This document shows, piece by piece, positions 16,324-27,563 of a stretch of 64,000 nucleotides of DNA (positions within the stretch are counted from its first letter, which is position 1; each line of letters starts with the position of its first letter). The DNA is from Sphingomonadaceae bacterium (GTDB lineage: Bacteria; Pseudomonadota; Alphaproteobacteria; Sphingomonadales; Sphingomonadaceae). The notes under the pieces were generated by a model. It was not told the DNA's origin and did no database searches. It saw only the letters and a program-made list of their open reading frames with translations. The DNA is taken from assembly GCA_947476425.1 (NCBI GenBank), contig CANJQJ010000001.1, positions 1-64,000 on the forward strand, read 5' to 3'. The translations under genes and the position numbers were made by a program.

Positions 16324-16692
16324 ATGACCTTCCGGCTGCTACTCCTCATCCTCGCCAGCGTCAGCCTTTCGGCCTTTGCGCAGCTCGCGCTCAAGGTCGG
16401 CACCGGGGCCGCCGCAGCGGGCAGGACCGAAGGCGTCGGCGGCGAGATGATGGGGCTGGCGCAATCGCCCTGGGTGATCGCCGGCCTGGGTCTCTACGGC
16501 ATCGGCGCATTGCTTTGGCTGTTCGTGCTTGGCCGCGTACCGCTTTCGCTCGCCTATCCGTTCGTGGGCATCGGGTTCATCCTCACCATGCTGGCGGGCG
16601 CCTTCTTCCTCAACGAGAGCGTCTCGCTGATCCGTATCGGCGGCACGGTGATGATCGCCGCCGGCTGCGTATTGGTCGCACGCTCGGCTTGA
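16324..16692 (+). CDS. SMR/EamA-type small transporter (ArnE/F-like)
   Basis: A 122-residue protein with four transmembrane helices: about 3-23, 45-65 (W-V-I-A-G-L-G-L-Y-G), 70-92 (P-L-S-L-A-Y-P-F-V-G-I-G-F) and 98-118. The L-A-Y-P-F motif and small size match ArnE/ArnF-type flippase subunits and related EamA halves, which move undecaprenyl-phosphate sugars across the inner membrane. Last gene of the glycolipid cassette, so flipping of the product of the UbiA fusion is the natural hypothesis. Only one subunit is encoded here. Confidence 0.7.
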   Translation: MTFRLLLLILASVSLSAFAQLALKVGTGAAAAGRTEGVGGEMMGLAQSPWVIAGLGLYGIGALLWLFVLGRVPLSLAYPFVGIGFILTMLAGAFFLNESVSLIRIGGTVMIAAGCVLVARSA

Positions 16693-16852
16693 ACATCTCG
16701 CTCCGCCGCGAGGTGTGCCCGGAATATGGGCATGGGAATCTGCCTCATTCTTGAGCATCTCTTTACGCCTGCTTAATTAGCGGGCGCTGCGGTGCAGCAT
16801 GGATCCAGCCTGCATTCGGAACGACTCGCCTCGAATGGGGGATTCTCGATTC

Positions 16853-16868
16853 TGGCACGGCATTTGCG
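16853..16868 (+). promoter_or_regulatory. Sigma-54 (RpoN) promoter of glnK-amtB
   Basis: TGGCACG-GCAT-TTGC, matching the -24/-12 consensus TGGCACGN4TTGC at every fixed base. Start of transcription would be near 16880, about 23 bases before the glnK ATG. No clean NtrC site was identified in the 160 bp upstream. Confidence 0.88.
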
Positions 16869-16902
16869 ACGGTCTCCCTTGGGCTCAAAAAAGGGAGGCC
16901 GA

Positions 16903-17241
16903 ATGAAACTCGTTATCGCGATCATCAAGCCGTTCAAGCTGGACGAGGTGCGTGAAGCTCTCTCCGCTCTGGGCGTGCAGGGTATGACCGTCACCGAAGT
17001 CAAGGGCTTTGGGCGGCAGAAGGGCCAGACGGAAATCTACCGTGGGGCCGAATACAGCACCAACATGGTACCGAAGATCAAGGTCGAGGTCGCCACAACC
17101 GACACGCTTGCGAGCCGTGTGGTCGAGGCGATCCAGCAGGCCGCGAACACCGGCGCCATCGGCGACGGCAAGATCTTCGTGCTCGACATCGGTCAGGCCG
17201 TGCGGATCCGCACGGGCGAAACCGATGACGTTGCGCTCTAG
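16903..17241 (+). CDS. glnK: PII nitrogen regulatory protein (GlnK/GlnB)
   Basis: A 112-residue PII signal protein that senses 2-oxoglutarate and ATP/ADP and blocks the AmtB pore when nitrogen is plentiful. The T-loop Tyr51 in T-E-I-Y-R-G-A-E-Y-S-T-N-M-V-P-K is the uridylylation site. M-K-L-V-I-A-I-I-K-P-F-K starts the fold, and K-I-F-V-L-D-I-G-Q-A-V-R-I-R-T-G-E near the end is the PII C-terminal signature. The start has AAGGGAGG. Linkage to amtB 15 bases downstream and sigma-54 control favour GlnK over GlnB. Confidence 0.95.
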   Translation: MKLVIAIIKPFKLDEVREALSALGVQGMTVTEVKGFGRQKGQTEIYRGAEYSTNMVPKIKVEVATTDTLASRVVEAIQQAANTGAIGDGKIFVLDIGQAVRIRTGETDDVAL

Positions 17242-17256
17242 AGAATAGGGGGAAAC

Positions 17257-18720
<1,464 letters not shown>

Positions 18721-18727
18721 CGACTTG

Positions 18728-18764
18728 GGAAGGGAAACCGCAGCGTATCAGCGGTTTCCCTTCC
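18728..18764 (+). terminator. Strong hairpin after amtB
   Basis: A perfect 14-pair stem (GGAAGGGAAACCGC / GCGGTTTCCCTTCC) with a nine-base loop and no T run. It probably protects the 3' end or slows polymerase ahead of the terminator downstream. Confidence 0.6.
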
Positions 18765-18786
18765 AGCTACCCTCCTGCGAAGACTG

Positions 18787-18817
18787 GACCGGCGAGGCAA
18801 CTCGCCGGTCTTTTTTT
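18787..18817 (+). terminator. Intrinsic terminator of glnK-amtB
   Basis: GACCGGCGAG-GCAA-CTCGCCGGTC, a perfect ten-pair stem with a GNRA tetraloop followed by seven T. Confidence 0.95.
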
Positions 18818-18840
18818 CTGGAGGAGATGTCATGGAATGC

Positions 18841-18868
18841 CGTCATCCCAGCGAAAGCCGGGATGACG
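18841..18868. repeat. Dispersed palindromic repeat, single unit
   Basis: CGTCATCCCAGC-GAAA-GCCGGGATGACG, a 12-pair hairpin with one A-C mismatch, same family as the others in the window. Confidence 0.85.
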
Positions 18869-18891
18869 ATTCAATTCCTCGTCAGCCCGCC

Positions 18892-19299
18892 TTAGAAGAA
18901 GCTCCGGATCGGGGTGAGGTCGTAGCCGGCGCCTTCGGCCTTGCGCGAGAGTTCGAGGAAGTCGTCGCCGGAGCGGGCGCGTGCCAAGGCCCAGACCAGT
19001 GTCGATCGCGTGCCCGAGCGGCAAAACGCCAGGACTGGACCGGGTGCGGCGGCGAGCGCCTCTGCCATTGCGACAACCTCGGCTTCGCCGAACCTGCCGG
19101 GCAGGATCGGGATCGCGCGATAGCCGAGACCGGCGGCGGTGGCTGCCGCCTCGATCTCGTCAGCGGTCGGCTGGCCGGGCTCTTCATGCTCGGGCCGATT
19201 GTTGATGATGAAAGTGAATCCCTGCTTCGCGGCCTCGGCGACCTGCGCCGGCGTGATCTGCGGGGAAACCGAAATGCTCTCGTCGATCTTGCGAAACAT
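18892..19299 (-). CDS. TIGR01244 / DUF442 phosphatase-like protein
   Basis: A 135-residue protein starting MFRKIDESISVSPQIT. It has the protein-tyrosine-phosphatase fold of the beta-lactamase-hydrolase-like (BLH) family, often found with sulfur dioxygenases. The P-loop is F-C-R-S-G-T-R-S near residue 100, matching C-x5-R. I-I-N-N-R-P-x-x-E-x-x-x-Q-P near residue 30 is the family's general-acid region. The ATG has GAGGAG upstream. No sulfur-oxidation neighbour is visible here; the next gene is recQ on the same strand, 41 bp upstream. Confidence 0.85.
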   Translation of the reverse strand: MFRKIDESISVSPQITPAQVAEAAKQGFTFIINNRPEHEEPGQPTADEIEAAATAAGLGYRAIPILPGRFGEAEVVAMAEALAAAPGPVLAFCRSGTRSTLVWALARARSGDDFLELSRKAEGAGYDLTPIRSFF

Positions 19300-19340
19300 G
19301 GCCTTACTCCTCAAGACTGGATCCGATGAGCGGGCGCGCT

Positions 19341-21101
19341 TCAGCCGCCTCGTACCACCGCCAGGAACGCCTCGCCATAAGCGTCGAGCTTGCGCTCGCC
19401 AACCCCGGATATCGTCGCAAGTTCCGAGCGACTGCGCGGTTTCAGCGCCGCCATTTCGCGAAGCGTAGCGTCGTGGAAAATCACATAAGGCGGCACGCCT
19501 TGCGATTTTGCCAGTTCGCGGCGGCATTCGCGAAGCGCTTCGAACAGCGGATCGTGCGGATAATCCTGGGCGTTTTTCCTGCTACGCGGCGCACGCTTGG
19601 GCTGCATGACGAGCGGAACGCTTTCTTCGCCACGCAGGATCGCGCGCGCTGCCGGGCCGAGCCCGAGGCCGCCATGTTCGTCGGGGCGAAGCGCGTCGTT
19701 GGCGAGCAGCAGCCGTGCAACCGGCCGGATCAGCGCCTGTTCGTCGTCATTGGCGATTCCGTAGACCGAGAGCCGATCATGCCCGAGAGCGGAAATCCGT
19801 TCGCTGGTTCGACCGGCCAGGACTTCGGCGACATGCCCGACGCCGAAACGCTCGCCGGTGCGATAGACCGCCGAGAGGAATTTGCGCGCGACCTCGGTAG
19901 CATCGACGCTGGCTGGCGGATTGAGGCAATTGTCGCAATTTCCGCAGGCGGACGGCGGCGTCTCGCCGAAATGACGCAGCAGGATCGCGCGGCGGCAATT
20001 GCCGGCTTCGACGAGCGCGCCGAGCCCGTTCAAACGCTGGCGCTCGCCTGCGCGACGGCTTTCCTCGGTATCGGTCTCGATCCGGTGGCGGGCGCGGGCG
20101 AAATCCTCGGCACCCCAGAAGAGCTGGGCGATGGCCGGATCGCCGTCGCGCCCGGCGCGGCCGGTTTCCTGGTAATAGGCTTCGATCGATTTCGGCAAGC
20201 CGGCATGGATCACGAAGCGGACGTCCGGCTTGTCGATCCCCATGCCGAACGCAATTGTCGCGACCATCACCATGTCTTCGGAGGTAACGAATGCCTTCTG
20301 GTTCGCGGCGCGGATCGAGGCATCGAGCCCGGCATGATAGGTGCGGACGGGCCGCCCGGACTTGGCGAGCGCGGCGGCGATCCGCTCGGTGCCGTCGCGG
20401 GTGGGGGCGTAGATGATCCCGGGGCCGGGCGTATCGGCAACGACGGCGGCGATCTGCTTGCCGATGCCGTCGCGCGGCGCGATCGCGTAGCGGATGTTGG
20501 GCCGATCGAAGCCAGCGAGGATCAGCCCGTCGTCGGGAATGCCGAGCTGGGCGAGAATATCCGCTCGGGTGTGGCGATCGGCAGTGGCGGTGAGCGCGAG
20601 GCGCGGGATGTCGCGATAGCTGTCGAGCAGCGGGCGGAGCAGGCGGTAATCGGGGCGGAAATCATGCCCCCATTCGGAAACGCAATGCGCTTCGTCGATC
20701 GCGATAAGCGCGAGCGGTGGGGCTCGATCGAGCATCATTCGAAAGCCGTCGGTCGAGGCGCGTTCGGGGGCGACGTAGAGGAGATCGAGATCGCCGTCGC
20801 GAAAACGGCGCATCGTCTCATCGCGATTATCGTCGGCTGAGGTCAGCGCCGCCGCCTTTATTCCAGCTGCCGCGGCTGAGCGGACCTGATCGTGCATCAG
20901 CGCGATCAACGGGGAGACCACGAGCGCGGTGCCCGGACGGCAAAGCGCGGGGATCTGGTAGGTCAACGACTTGCCGGCCCCAGTCGGCATGACCGCGAGC
21001 GTATGCTGGCCGGCCATGACCCGGTCGATCACTTCGGCCTGGCGGCCACGAAAATCATGATAGCCGAAGGTGCTGTGCAGGGCTTCGAGTGGCGTTGGCA
21101 T
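19341..21101 (-). CDS. recQ: ATP-dependent DNA helicase RecQ
   Basis: A 586-residue 3'-5' helicase for recombination and fork repair. Walker A P-T-G-A-G-K-S is at 39-45 and the DEAH box at 136-139. Motif VI is Q-E-T-G-R-A-G-R-D-G. An RQC zinc site (C-R-R ... C-G-N-C-D-N-C) follows. A C-terminal HRDC domain ends in S-G-V-G-E-R-K-L-D-A-Y-G. The ATG at 21101 matches the N-terminus of E. coli RecQ; the frame continues upstream only with GTG/TTG codons that run into the palindromic operator of the next operon. The divergent start region is shared with that operon. Confidence 0.95.
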   Translation of the reverse strand: MPTPLEALHSTFGYHDFRGRQAEVIDRVMAGQHTLAVMPTGAGKSLTYQIPALCRPGTALVVSPLIALMHDQVRSAAAAGIKAAALTSADDNRDETMRRFRDGDLDLLYVAPERASTDGFRMMLDRAPPLALIAIDEAHCVSEWGHDFRPDYRLLRPLLDSYRDIPRLALTATADRHTRADILAQLGIPDDGLILAGFDRPNIRYAIAPRDGIGKQIAAVVADTPGPGIIYAPTRDGTERIAAALAKSGRPVRTYHAGLDASIRAANQKAFVTSEDMVMVATIAFGMGIDKPDVRFVIHAGLPKSIEAYYQETGRAGRDGDPAIAQLFWGAEDFARARHRIETDTEESRRAGERQRLNGLGALVEAGNCRRAILLRHFGETPPSACGNCDNCLNPPASVDATEVARKFLSAVYRTGERFGVGHVAEVLAGRTSERISALGHDRLSVYGIANDDEQALIRPVARLLLANDALRPDEHGGLGLGPAARAILRGEESVPLVMQPKRAPRSRKNAQDYPHDPLFEALRECRRELAKSQGVPPYVIFHDATLREMAALKPRSRSELATISGVGERKLDAYGEAFLAVVRGG

Positions 21102-21163
21102 GCCCCGACTTACAGGCTCGGGCGCCGGGCGCAATGGAGGGTTTGATATCGCCGTCACCAAAT

Positions 21164-21195
21164 CGCATCATGCAACTAAATGGTTGCATGATGCG
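21164..21195. promoter_or_regulatory. ArsR-type operator
   Basis: CGCATCATGCAAC-TAAATG-GTTGCATGATGCG, a perfect inverted repeat with 13-bp arms. The ATGCAAC...GTTGCAT core is typical of operators bound by ArsR regulators paired with SRPBCC genes. It lies 36 bp before the SRPBCC start, so the ArsR product probably autoregulates the operon. Confidence 0.75.
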
Positions 21196-21231
21196 TTAGT
21201 GTATCGCGTTTATTTTTCCAGGGAGTTCCAG

Positions 21232-21678
21232 ATGGACGATCAAATCGAAAAATCCGTCGATCTGCGCGCGCCGATCGAGCGGGTCTGGCGCGCGCTCACC
21301 GATCATGAGGAATTCGGGACGTGGTTTCGAGTGAAGCTCGACGGGCCGTTCGTGCCGGGGCAGGCCACGGCCGGGCATATCACCTACGAAGGCTATGAAC
21401 ATATGCGCTGGGAGGCGGTGGTCGTGCAGATGGACGAGCCGCGACTGTTTTCGTTCACCTGGCATTCCTATGCCGTCGAGCCCGATGTCGATTATGGCAG
21501 GGAAGGTCCAACGCTCGTCGAATTCAGGCTCGAGCCGATCGCCGAGGGCACGAGGCTGACGGTGACCGAATCGGGCTTTTCGAAACTGCCTGAGCATCGA
21601 CGGTCGGAAGCGATGCGGATGAACGATCACGGCTGGGCAATCCAGATGGAGAATATCAAAGCCCATGTCGAGCAATAG
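21232..21678 (+). CDS. SRPBCC (AHSA1-type) protein
   Basis: A 148-residue protein of the START/Bet v 1-like SRPBCC fold, starting MDDQIEKSVDLRAPIERVWRAL. It has the A-P-I-E-R-V-W-R-A-L-T-D helix, G-x-I-T-Y-E-G-Y-E-H strands and a C-terminal W-A-x-Q-M-E-N-I-K helix, typical of AHSA1 family members. They bind hydrophobic ligands in a deep cavity; the ligand is unknown. GGGAG precedes the ATG. Its end overlaps the arsR-type gene by 14 bp, a classic SRPBCC-ArsR operon in which the regulator controls both. Confidence 0.9.
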   Translation: MDDQIEKSVDLRAPIERVWRALTDHEEFGTWFRVKLDGPFVPGQATAGHITYEGYEHMRWEAVVVQMDEPRLFSFTWHSYAVEPDVDYGREGPTLVEFRLEPIAEGTRLTVTESGFSKLPEHRRSEAMRMNDHGWAIQMENIKAHVEQ

Positions 21679-22000
21679 CGGGGCCAGCCTCGGGCCGATC
21701 TTCGCGGCGCTTGGCGATGCCACGCGGCTTGGCCTGCTGGCGCGGCTCAGCGACGGGCGGGCGCGGTCGATCACGACGCTGCTCGGGGATAGCCCGCTGA
21801 CCAGGCAGGCGGTGACCAAGCATCTCCGCGTGCTCGAATCGGCAGGGCTGGTCCGCAGCCTGCGCCGTGGCCGGGAGCGCCGATTCGCATTTTCGCCGGA
21901 GCGAATCAGCGAAGCACGCGCCTATCTCGACGACGTCGGGCGACAGTGGGAGGACGCTCTAGCGCGGTTGCAGGCGTTCGTGGAAACCGACAAAACGTGA
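21665..22000 (+). CDS. ArsR-family winged-helix repressor
   Basis: A 111-residue regulator with the ArsR winged-helix fold: I-F-A-A-L-G-D-A-T-R-L-G-L-L-A-R-L near residue 12, recognition helix T-R-Q-A-V-T-K-H-L-R-V-L-E-S-A-G-L-V around 46-63, and wing R-R-G-R-E-R-R-F. No metal-binding Cys cluster is seen, so it belongs to the non-metal SdpR/AHSA1-linked group. Co-operonic with the SRPBCC gene and likely binds the palindrome at 21164-21195. Confidence 0.92.
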   Translation: MSSNSGASLGPIFAALGDATRLGLLARLSDGRARSITTLLGDSPLTRQAVTKHLRVLESAGLVRSLRRGRERRFAFSPERISEARAYLDDVGRQWEDALARLQAFVETDKT

Positions 22001-22090
22001 AGGAATAAACCTCTTGCATTGTAGGAAATGACCTAGCATAACACAAGAATGATATTGATATTCCATCATTTATTACACTGCCTTGTCCGG

Positions 22091-23905
<1,815 letters not shown>

Positions 23906-23912
23906 CCGACGC

Positions 23913-23941
23913 GATATAGCGACGATCCCGACAATCGCCAA
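23913..23941 (-). promoter_or_regulatory. Promoter giving a leaderless atm1-type mRNA
   Basis: On the minus strand TTGGCG (23941-23936), a 17-bp spacer, and TATATC (23918-23913). The -10 ends seven bases before the ATG, and no ribosome-binding site is present. Confidence 0.55.
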
Positions 23942-24060
23942 CGATCGCGGCAGAATCAATTCGACAAGGAACTGAAGTCTCGTCGGTCGGTTACTAGTGT
24001 GTCGATCGGCGCCGGACAATTTCCGGCTTGTATGCCGGGTGTTGCTTTGGCGTTTCCTCG

Positions 24061-24084
24061 CCCCGCAGGTGCAAACCTGCGGGG
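24061..24084 (-). terminator. Hairpin after proA
   Basis: CCCCGCAGGT-GCAA-ACCTGCGGGG, a perfect ten-pair stem, 17 bp past the proA stop. There is no T run on the minus strand, so termination is not assured. Confidence 0.5.
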
Positions 24085-24100
24085 CAGTTTCTTGAGTCGA

Positions 24101-25381
24101 TCAGGGCCTGGTCTGGCCAGTGCCGCGAACAATCCACTTGTAGGTGGTCAGGCCTTCGAGCGCGACCGGTCCACGCGCGTGCATGCGGCCGGTCGAAATG
24201 CCGATCTCGGCGCCCAATCCGAATTCGCCGCCGTCGGCAAACTGGGTCGAGGCATTGTGCATCACGATCGCGGAATCGACCCCGTTGAGGAATCGCTCGG
24301 CGGTTGCCACATCCTCGGTGATGATCGCGTCGGTATGCGCCGAGCTGTGGCGGGCGATGTGCGCCATCGCGCCCTCGACTCCGTCGACCAGAGCCACCGA
24401 GCAGATCGCATCGAGATATTCGGTGTCCCAGTCCTCGGCCATGGCGGGCTTCACGCGTGGATCGAGCGCCCGCACCTCGGAGGTGCCGCGCAGTTCGCAA
24501 CCGGTGTTGAGCAGCGCCGCAAGGATCCGCCCTGGATCGGCGAAATCGCGATCGATCAGCAGCGTTTCGGTCGCGCCGCAAATGCCGGTGCGACGCATCT
24601 TAGCGTTGACCACCAGCGCTTCGGCCTTGGCGGGATCGGCGGCCTTGTCGACATAGGAATGGCAGATGCCGTCGAGATGCGCGAGCACGGGCACGCGCGC
24701 TTCTTCCTGGACACGCGCGACGAGGCTCTTGCCACCGCGCGGAATGATGATGTCGATAAGCCCCGCGGCGCGGAGCATCGCGCCCACTGCGGCGCGGTCG
24801 GTCGTCGGGACGAGCTGGATCGCGTCGGCCGGAAGCCCGGCTTCGTCGAGCCCGTCGACGAGGCAGGCGTGAATTGCCCGGCTGGTGTCGATCGCCTCGG
24901 AGCCGCCGCGCAGGATGCAGGCATTGCCAGCCATCATCGACAGCGCGCCCGCATCGGCGGTCACGTTCGGACGGCTCTCATAGATGATTCCAACGACGCC
25001 GAGCGGCACGCGCACGCGCTGGAGCAGCAGCCCGTTGGGTCGCTTGGTCTCGTCGATGATCTGCCCGACCGGATCGGTGAGCCCCGCGACGGCTTCGAGG
25101 CCGGTGGCAACGCCTTCGAGTCGCTTCGGATCGAGCTTGAGCCGATCGATCATGGCACCGGACAAGCCGTTGGCTTCGCCGCGCGCGACATCCTGTGCGT
25201 TGGCGTCGAGGATGGTGGCGGCGCTCGCACGCAGCGCACGGGCCGCGGCCTTGAGCGCGGTGGCCTTCTGGTCGGTCGGGGCCAAGGCGAGGATGGCGGC
25301 GGCGGCACGGGCGCGTCGGCCCATGTCGGCGATGAGGCTTTCCGCGTCGATGGCGGGGGCGAGGGTGGCGATCTCGGTCAT
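24101..25381 (-). CDS. proA: Gamma-glutamyl phosphate reductase
   Basis: A 426-residue enzyme that reduces gamma-glutamyl phosphate to glutamate semialdehyde in proline synthesis. Signature blocks: [39 protein letters not shown]-x-D-G-I-C-H-x-Y-V-D, and the catalytic cysteine in R[12 protein letters not shown]. The C-terminus has [19 protein letters not shown]. The ATG at 25381 has no clear ribosome site; the upstream frame is repeat DNA. proB is nearby on the same strand with one SDR gene between. Confidence 0.97.
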   Translation of the reverse strand: MTEIATLAPAIDAESLIADMGRRARAAAAILALAPTDQKATALKAAARALRASAATILDANAQDVARGEANGLSGAMIDRLKLDPKRLEGVATGLEAVAGLTDPVGQIIDETKRPNGLLLQRVRVPLGVVGIIYESRPNVTADAGALSMMAGNACILRGGSEAIDTSRAIHACLVDGLDEAGLPADAIQLVPTTDRAAVGAMLRAAGLIDIIIPRGGKSLVARVQEEARVPVLAHLDGICHSYVDKAADPAKAEALVVNAKMRRTGICGATETLLIDRDFADPGRILAALLNTGCELRGTSEVRALDPRVKPAMAEDWDTEYLDAICSVALVDGVEGAMAHIARHSSAHTDAIITEDVATAERFLNGVDSAIVMHNASTQFADGGEFGLGAEIGISTGRMHARGPVALEGLTTYKWIVRGTGQTRP

Positions 25382-25411
25382 GTGGGGGGCTTTAGCATGG
25401 TCGCGCTTTTT

Positions 25412-25513
25412 CGTCATCCCGGCGAAAGCCGGGATCCACGTCACGGTGGTCGTGCGATCGTGAGACCGGTGGGTCCCATTTAGGGGATGACGGGAGGGGA
25501 CGCTGGGATGACG
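25412..25513. repeat. Paired palindromic repeat, partly degraded
   Basis: CGTCATCCCGGC-GAAA-GCCGGGAT at the left, the conserved centre ACCGGTGGGTCCCAT, and a degenerate right end (GGGGATGACGGG) with an extra GCTGGGATGACG at 25502-25513. It separates proA from the SDR gene. Confidence 0.8.
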
Positions 25514-25515
25514 TT

Positions 25516-26421
25516 TTAGAGCCAGCCGGCTGCGCGATAGGCTTTGGCGGTGGCGTCGAGGCCCTCGGCTGGAGCGATTTTCGGCTTCCACAGGCGGAGC
25601 GGCGGGGAAAGCGAGCGGCGGGCTACCCAATCGGGGTGGCAAAAATAGCTGACACGGTCCTGCGTCAGCTTGGCCGCGTCGCGCTTGAACAGGCGTTCGA
25701 GGCGCGAGGCGATGCCGAGAATCATGGCGGGGACCGGGATTGGGATTATCTTGCGGCCCACCGCCTGCCCGAGCAGTCGTGCGAATTCGCGCTGGTCGAG
25801 CCCGCGCACGGTGCCGTCATCGGGTTCGTAGATCTTGCGGATGCCGACATCGCCCTTCGCGCAGGCGAGCAGGAGACGGTTGAGATCGGACACCTCGATC
25901 AGCGACAGGCGCCCTCGCGGCGGCAGCAGCACAACGCCCTTGCTTGCCATCCGGAACAGTTCGAGCATCTCGCGATCGCCGGGACCATAAACCGCAGGCG
26001 GGCGAACGATCGTCCAGTCGAGCGTGCTGTTTTCGACTCGCCGCTCGGATTCGGCCTTCGACCAGCCATAATCGGAAAGCGCGGGTTCGCGCGCGGCAAG
26101 CGACGAAACATGAATGAAGCGGCGAATGCCCGCGTCCTGGGCGGCGGCGATCGTCGCAGCGGTGCCGTCGATATTGCAGGCGGCGAAGGCGGCGCGGCTG
26201 CCGGCGTTGATCGCGCCGGCAACATGGATCACTGCATCGGCGCCAGCCACCAACGAATCGAGATTACGCGCCGGATCGATCGCGCCCTCCATCCATTCGA
26301 CCCCGGGCGTCGCGGGTTGCGGGCTGCGCGCCAGCGCGCGGACGTCATGCCCCTTGGCGACGGCGAGTTCGACGAGATGGCGGCCGACGAATCCCGTAGC
26401 CCCCGTAATCGCAAGCTTCAT
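25516..26421 (-). CDS. Extended SDR / NAD-dependent epimerase-like oxidoreductase
   Basis: A 301-residue atypical SDR. N-terminal G-A-T-G-F-V-G (7-13) binds NAD(P); the catalytic pair is Y-G-W-S-K near 118-122 preceded by V-S-S-L-A. Then comes [12 protein letters not shown]. It resembles NDUFA9-like or UDP-sugar epimerase-like proteins, but the substrate cannot be named. The start overlaps the proB stop as ATGA, so it is coupled to proB and lies between proB and proA. A role in proline synthesis is not implied. Confidence 0.85.
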   Translation of the reverse strand: MKLAITGATGFVGRHLVELAVAKGHDVRALARSPQPATPGVEWMEGAIDPARNLDSLVAGADAVIHVAGAINAGSRAAFAACNIDGTAATIAAAQDAGIRRFIHVSSLAAREPALSDYGWSKAESERRVENSTLDWTIVRPPAVYGPGDREMLELFRMASKGVVLLPPRGRLSLIEVSDLNRLLLACAKGDVGIRKIYEPDDGTVRGLDQREFARLLGQAVGRKIIPIPVPAMILGIASRLERLFKRDAAKLTQDRVSYFCHPDWVARRSLSPPLRLWKPKIAPAEGLDATAKAYRAAGWL

Positions 26422-27563
26422 CCGATCAGCACCATATGATCGCGGTGAACCATCGCCCCGCGCGGCGCATAGCCGAGGATCCCGGCGAGCGCGTCGCTTC
26501 GGCGACCGATGATCTTCGTGGCGTCCGGGGCGTCATATTCGGCGAGCCCGCGCGCGAGCACCGTCCCATCCGGTGCAACGATATCGAGGACGTCGCCACG
26601 TTCGAAACGGCCTTCTACCGCGGTTACGCCAGCCGGCAGGAGGGAGCGTCCATCGGCGAGGGCGTGTGCTGCCCCAGCATCGACGTGGAGCTTGCCCTTG
26701 ACCGTGAGGCGCCCGGCGAGCCATGCGCGCCGCGCATTTTCCGGTCGGGTCGCGACGAACACGGTGCCGCGCGCGCCAGCTGCGAACGCGGTGAGCGGGC
26801 GCTCCTGGCCGCCCGAGATGATCGCGAGATGGGCGCCCGCGGCGGTGGCGATGCGGGCGGCCTCGAGCTTCGAGATCATCCCGCCTGAGCCCATGCCGGA
26901 GCCCGAGCCGCCATCGGCCATCGCGCGGATGCGTGCATCGATCCGCGTGACTTCAGCGATGTGGGTCGCGGCGGGATCGCGCTGGGGATTGGCGGTGTAG
27001 AGCCCGTCGATATCGGACATCAGGATCACGCCGCCAGCGAGCGCTGCCTGGCTGATTCGCGCGGCGAGCCGGTCATTGTCGCCGAAGCGGATTTCCTCGG
27101 TCGCGACGGAGTCGTTTTCATTGATGATCGGGACGACGCCGAGCGTCAGCAGCCGATCGAGCGTGGAGGCGGCGTTGAGATAACGGCGGCGGTCCTCGAG
27201 ATCGTCGAGGGTGACGAGCATCTGCGCTGCGGTGAGGCCTTCGTCGCCGAGCAGTTCGGCCCAGCATTGCGACAGCGCGATCTGGCCGGTCGCGGCGGCG
27301 GCCTGCGCATCCTCGAGGCTGGCACGACCGCCCTTGGGGAGCCCGAGCCGGCGCGCGCCAAGCGCGATCGCGCCCGACGAGACGACGACGATCTGTTGTC
27401 CGGCCGAGCGGCGATCGGCAATATCGGCGACGACTCCCTTCAGCCATTCGCGCCGAACCGTACCCGCGGCATCGACGAGCAGCGCCGATCCGATCTTGAT
27501 GACGAGGCGCGGGCAGGCGGTTGGCGAGAAGCGGGCGGCGGCAGGCTTCAGATCGGCGACCAT
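26418..27563 (-). CDS. proB: Glutamate 5-kinase
   Basis: A 381-residue enzyme catalysing the first step of proline synthesis. It has an amino-acid-kinase domain (V-I-K-I-G-S-A-L-L, V-V-S-S-G-A-I-A-L-G, P-I-I-N-E-N-D-S-V-A, G-D-N-D-R-L-A-A, S-D-I-D-G-L-Y) and a C-terminal PUA domain (about 290-370, with F-x-R-G-D-V-x-D-I-V). The Gly/Ser loop G-S-G-S-G-M-G-S-G-G-M-x-S-K is the usual phosphate loop. It overlaps obgE by 16 bp, an obgE-proB order known from other bacteria. Confidence 0.96.
   Translation of the reverse strand: MVADLKPAAARFSPTACPRLVIKIGSALLVDAAGTVRREWLKGVVADIADRRSAGQQIVVVSSGAIALGARRLGLPKGGRASLEDAQAAAATGQIALSQCWAELLGDEGLTAAQMLVTLDDLEDRRRYLNAASTLDRLLTLGVVPIINENDSVATEEIRFGDNDRLAARISQAALAGGVILMSDIDGLYTANPQRDPAATHIAEVTRIDARIRAMADGGSGSGMGSGGMISKLEAARIATAAGAHLAIISGGQERPLTAFAAGARGTVFVATRPENARRAWLAGRLTVKGKLHVDAGAAHALADGRSLLPAGVTAVEGRFERGDVLDIVAPDGTVLARGLAEYDAPDATKIIGRRSDALAGILGYAPRGAMVHRDHMVLIG

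Noticed and set aside
21101-21161. Longer recQ start at TTG 21161 or GTG 21158
   Set aside because: No ribosome site is present, and the ATG at 21101 aligns with the normal N-terminus of RecQ.
25516-26421. Proline-pathway enzyme (such as ProC) between proB and proA
   Set aside because: The GATGFVG and YxxxK motifs are those of an SDR epimerase-like protein, not of pyrroline-5-carboxylate reductase.
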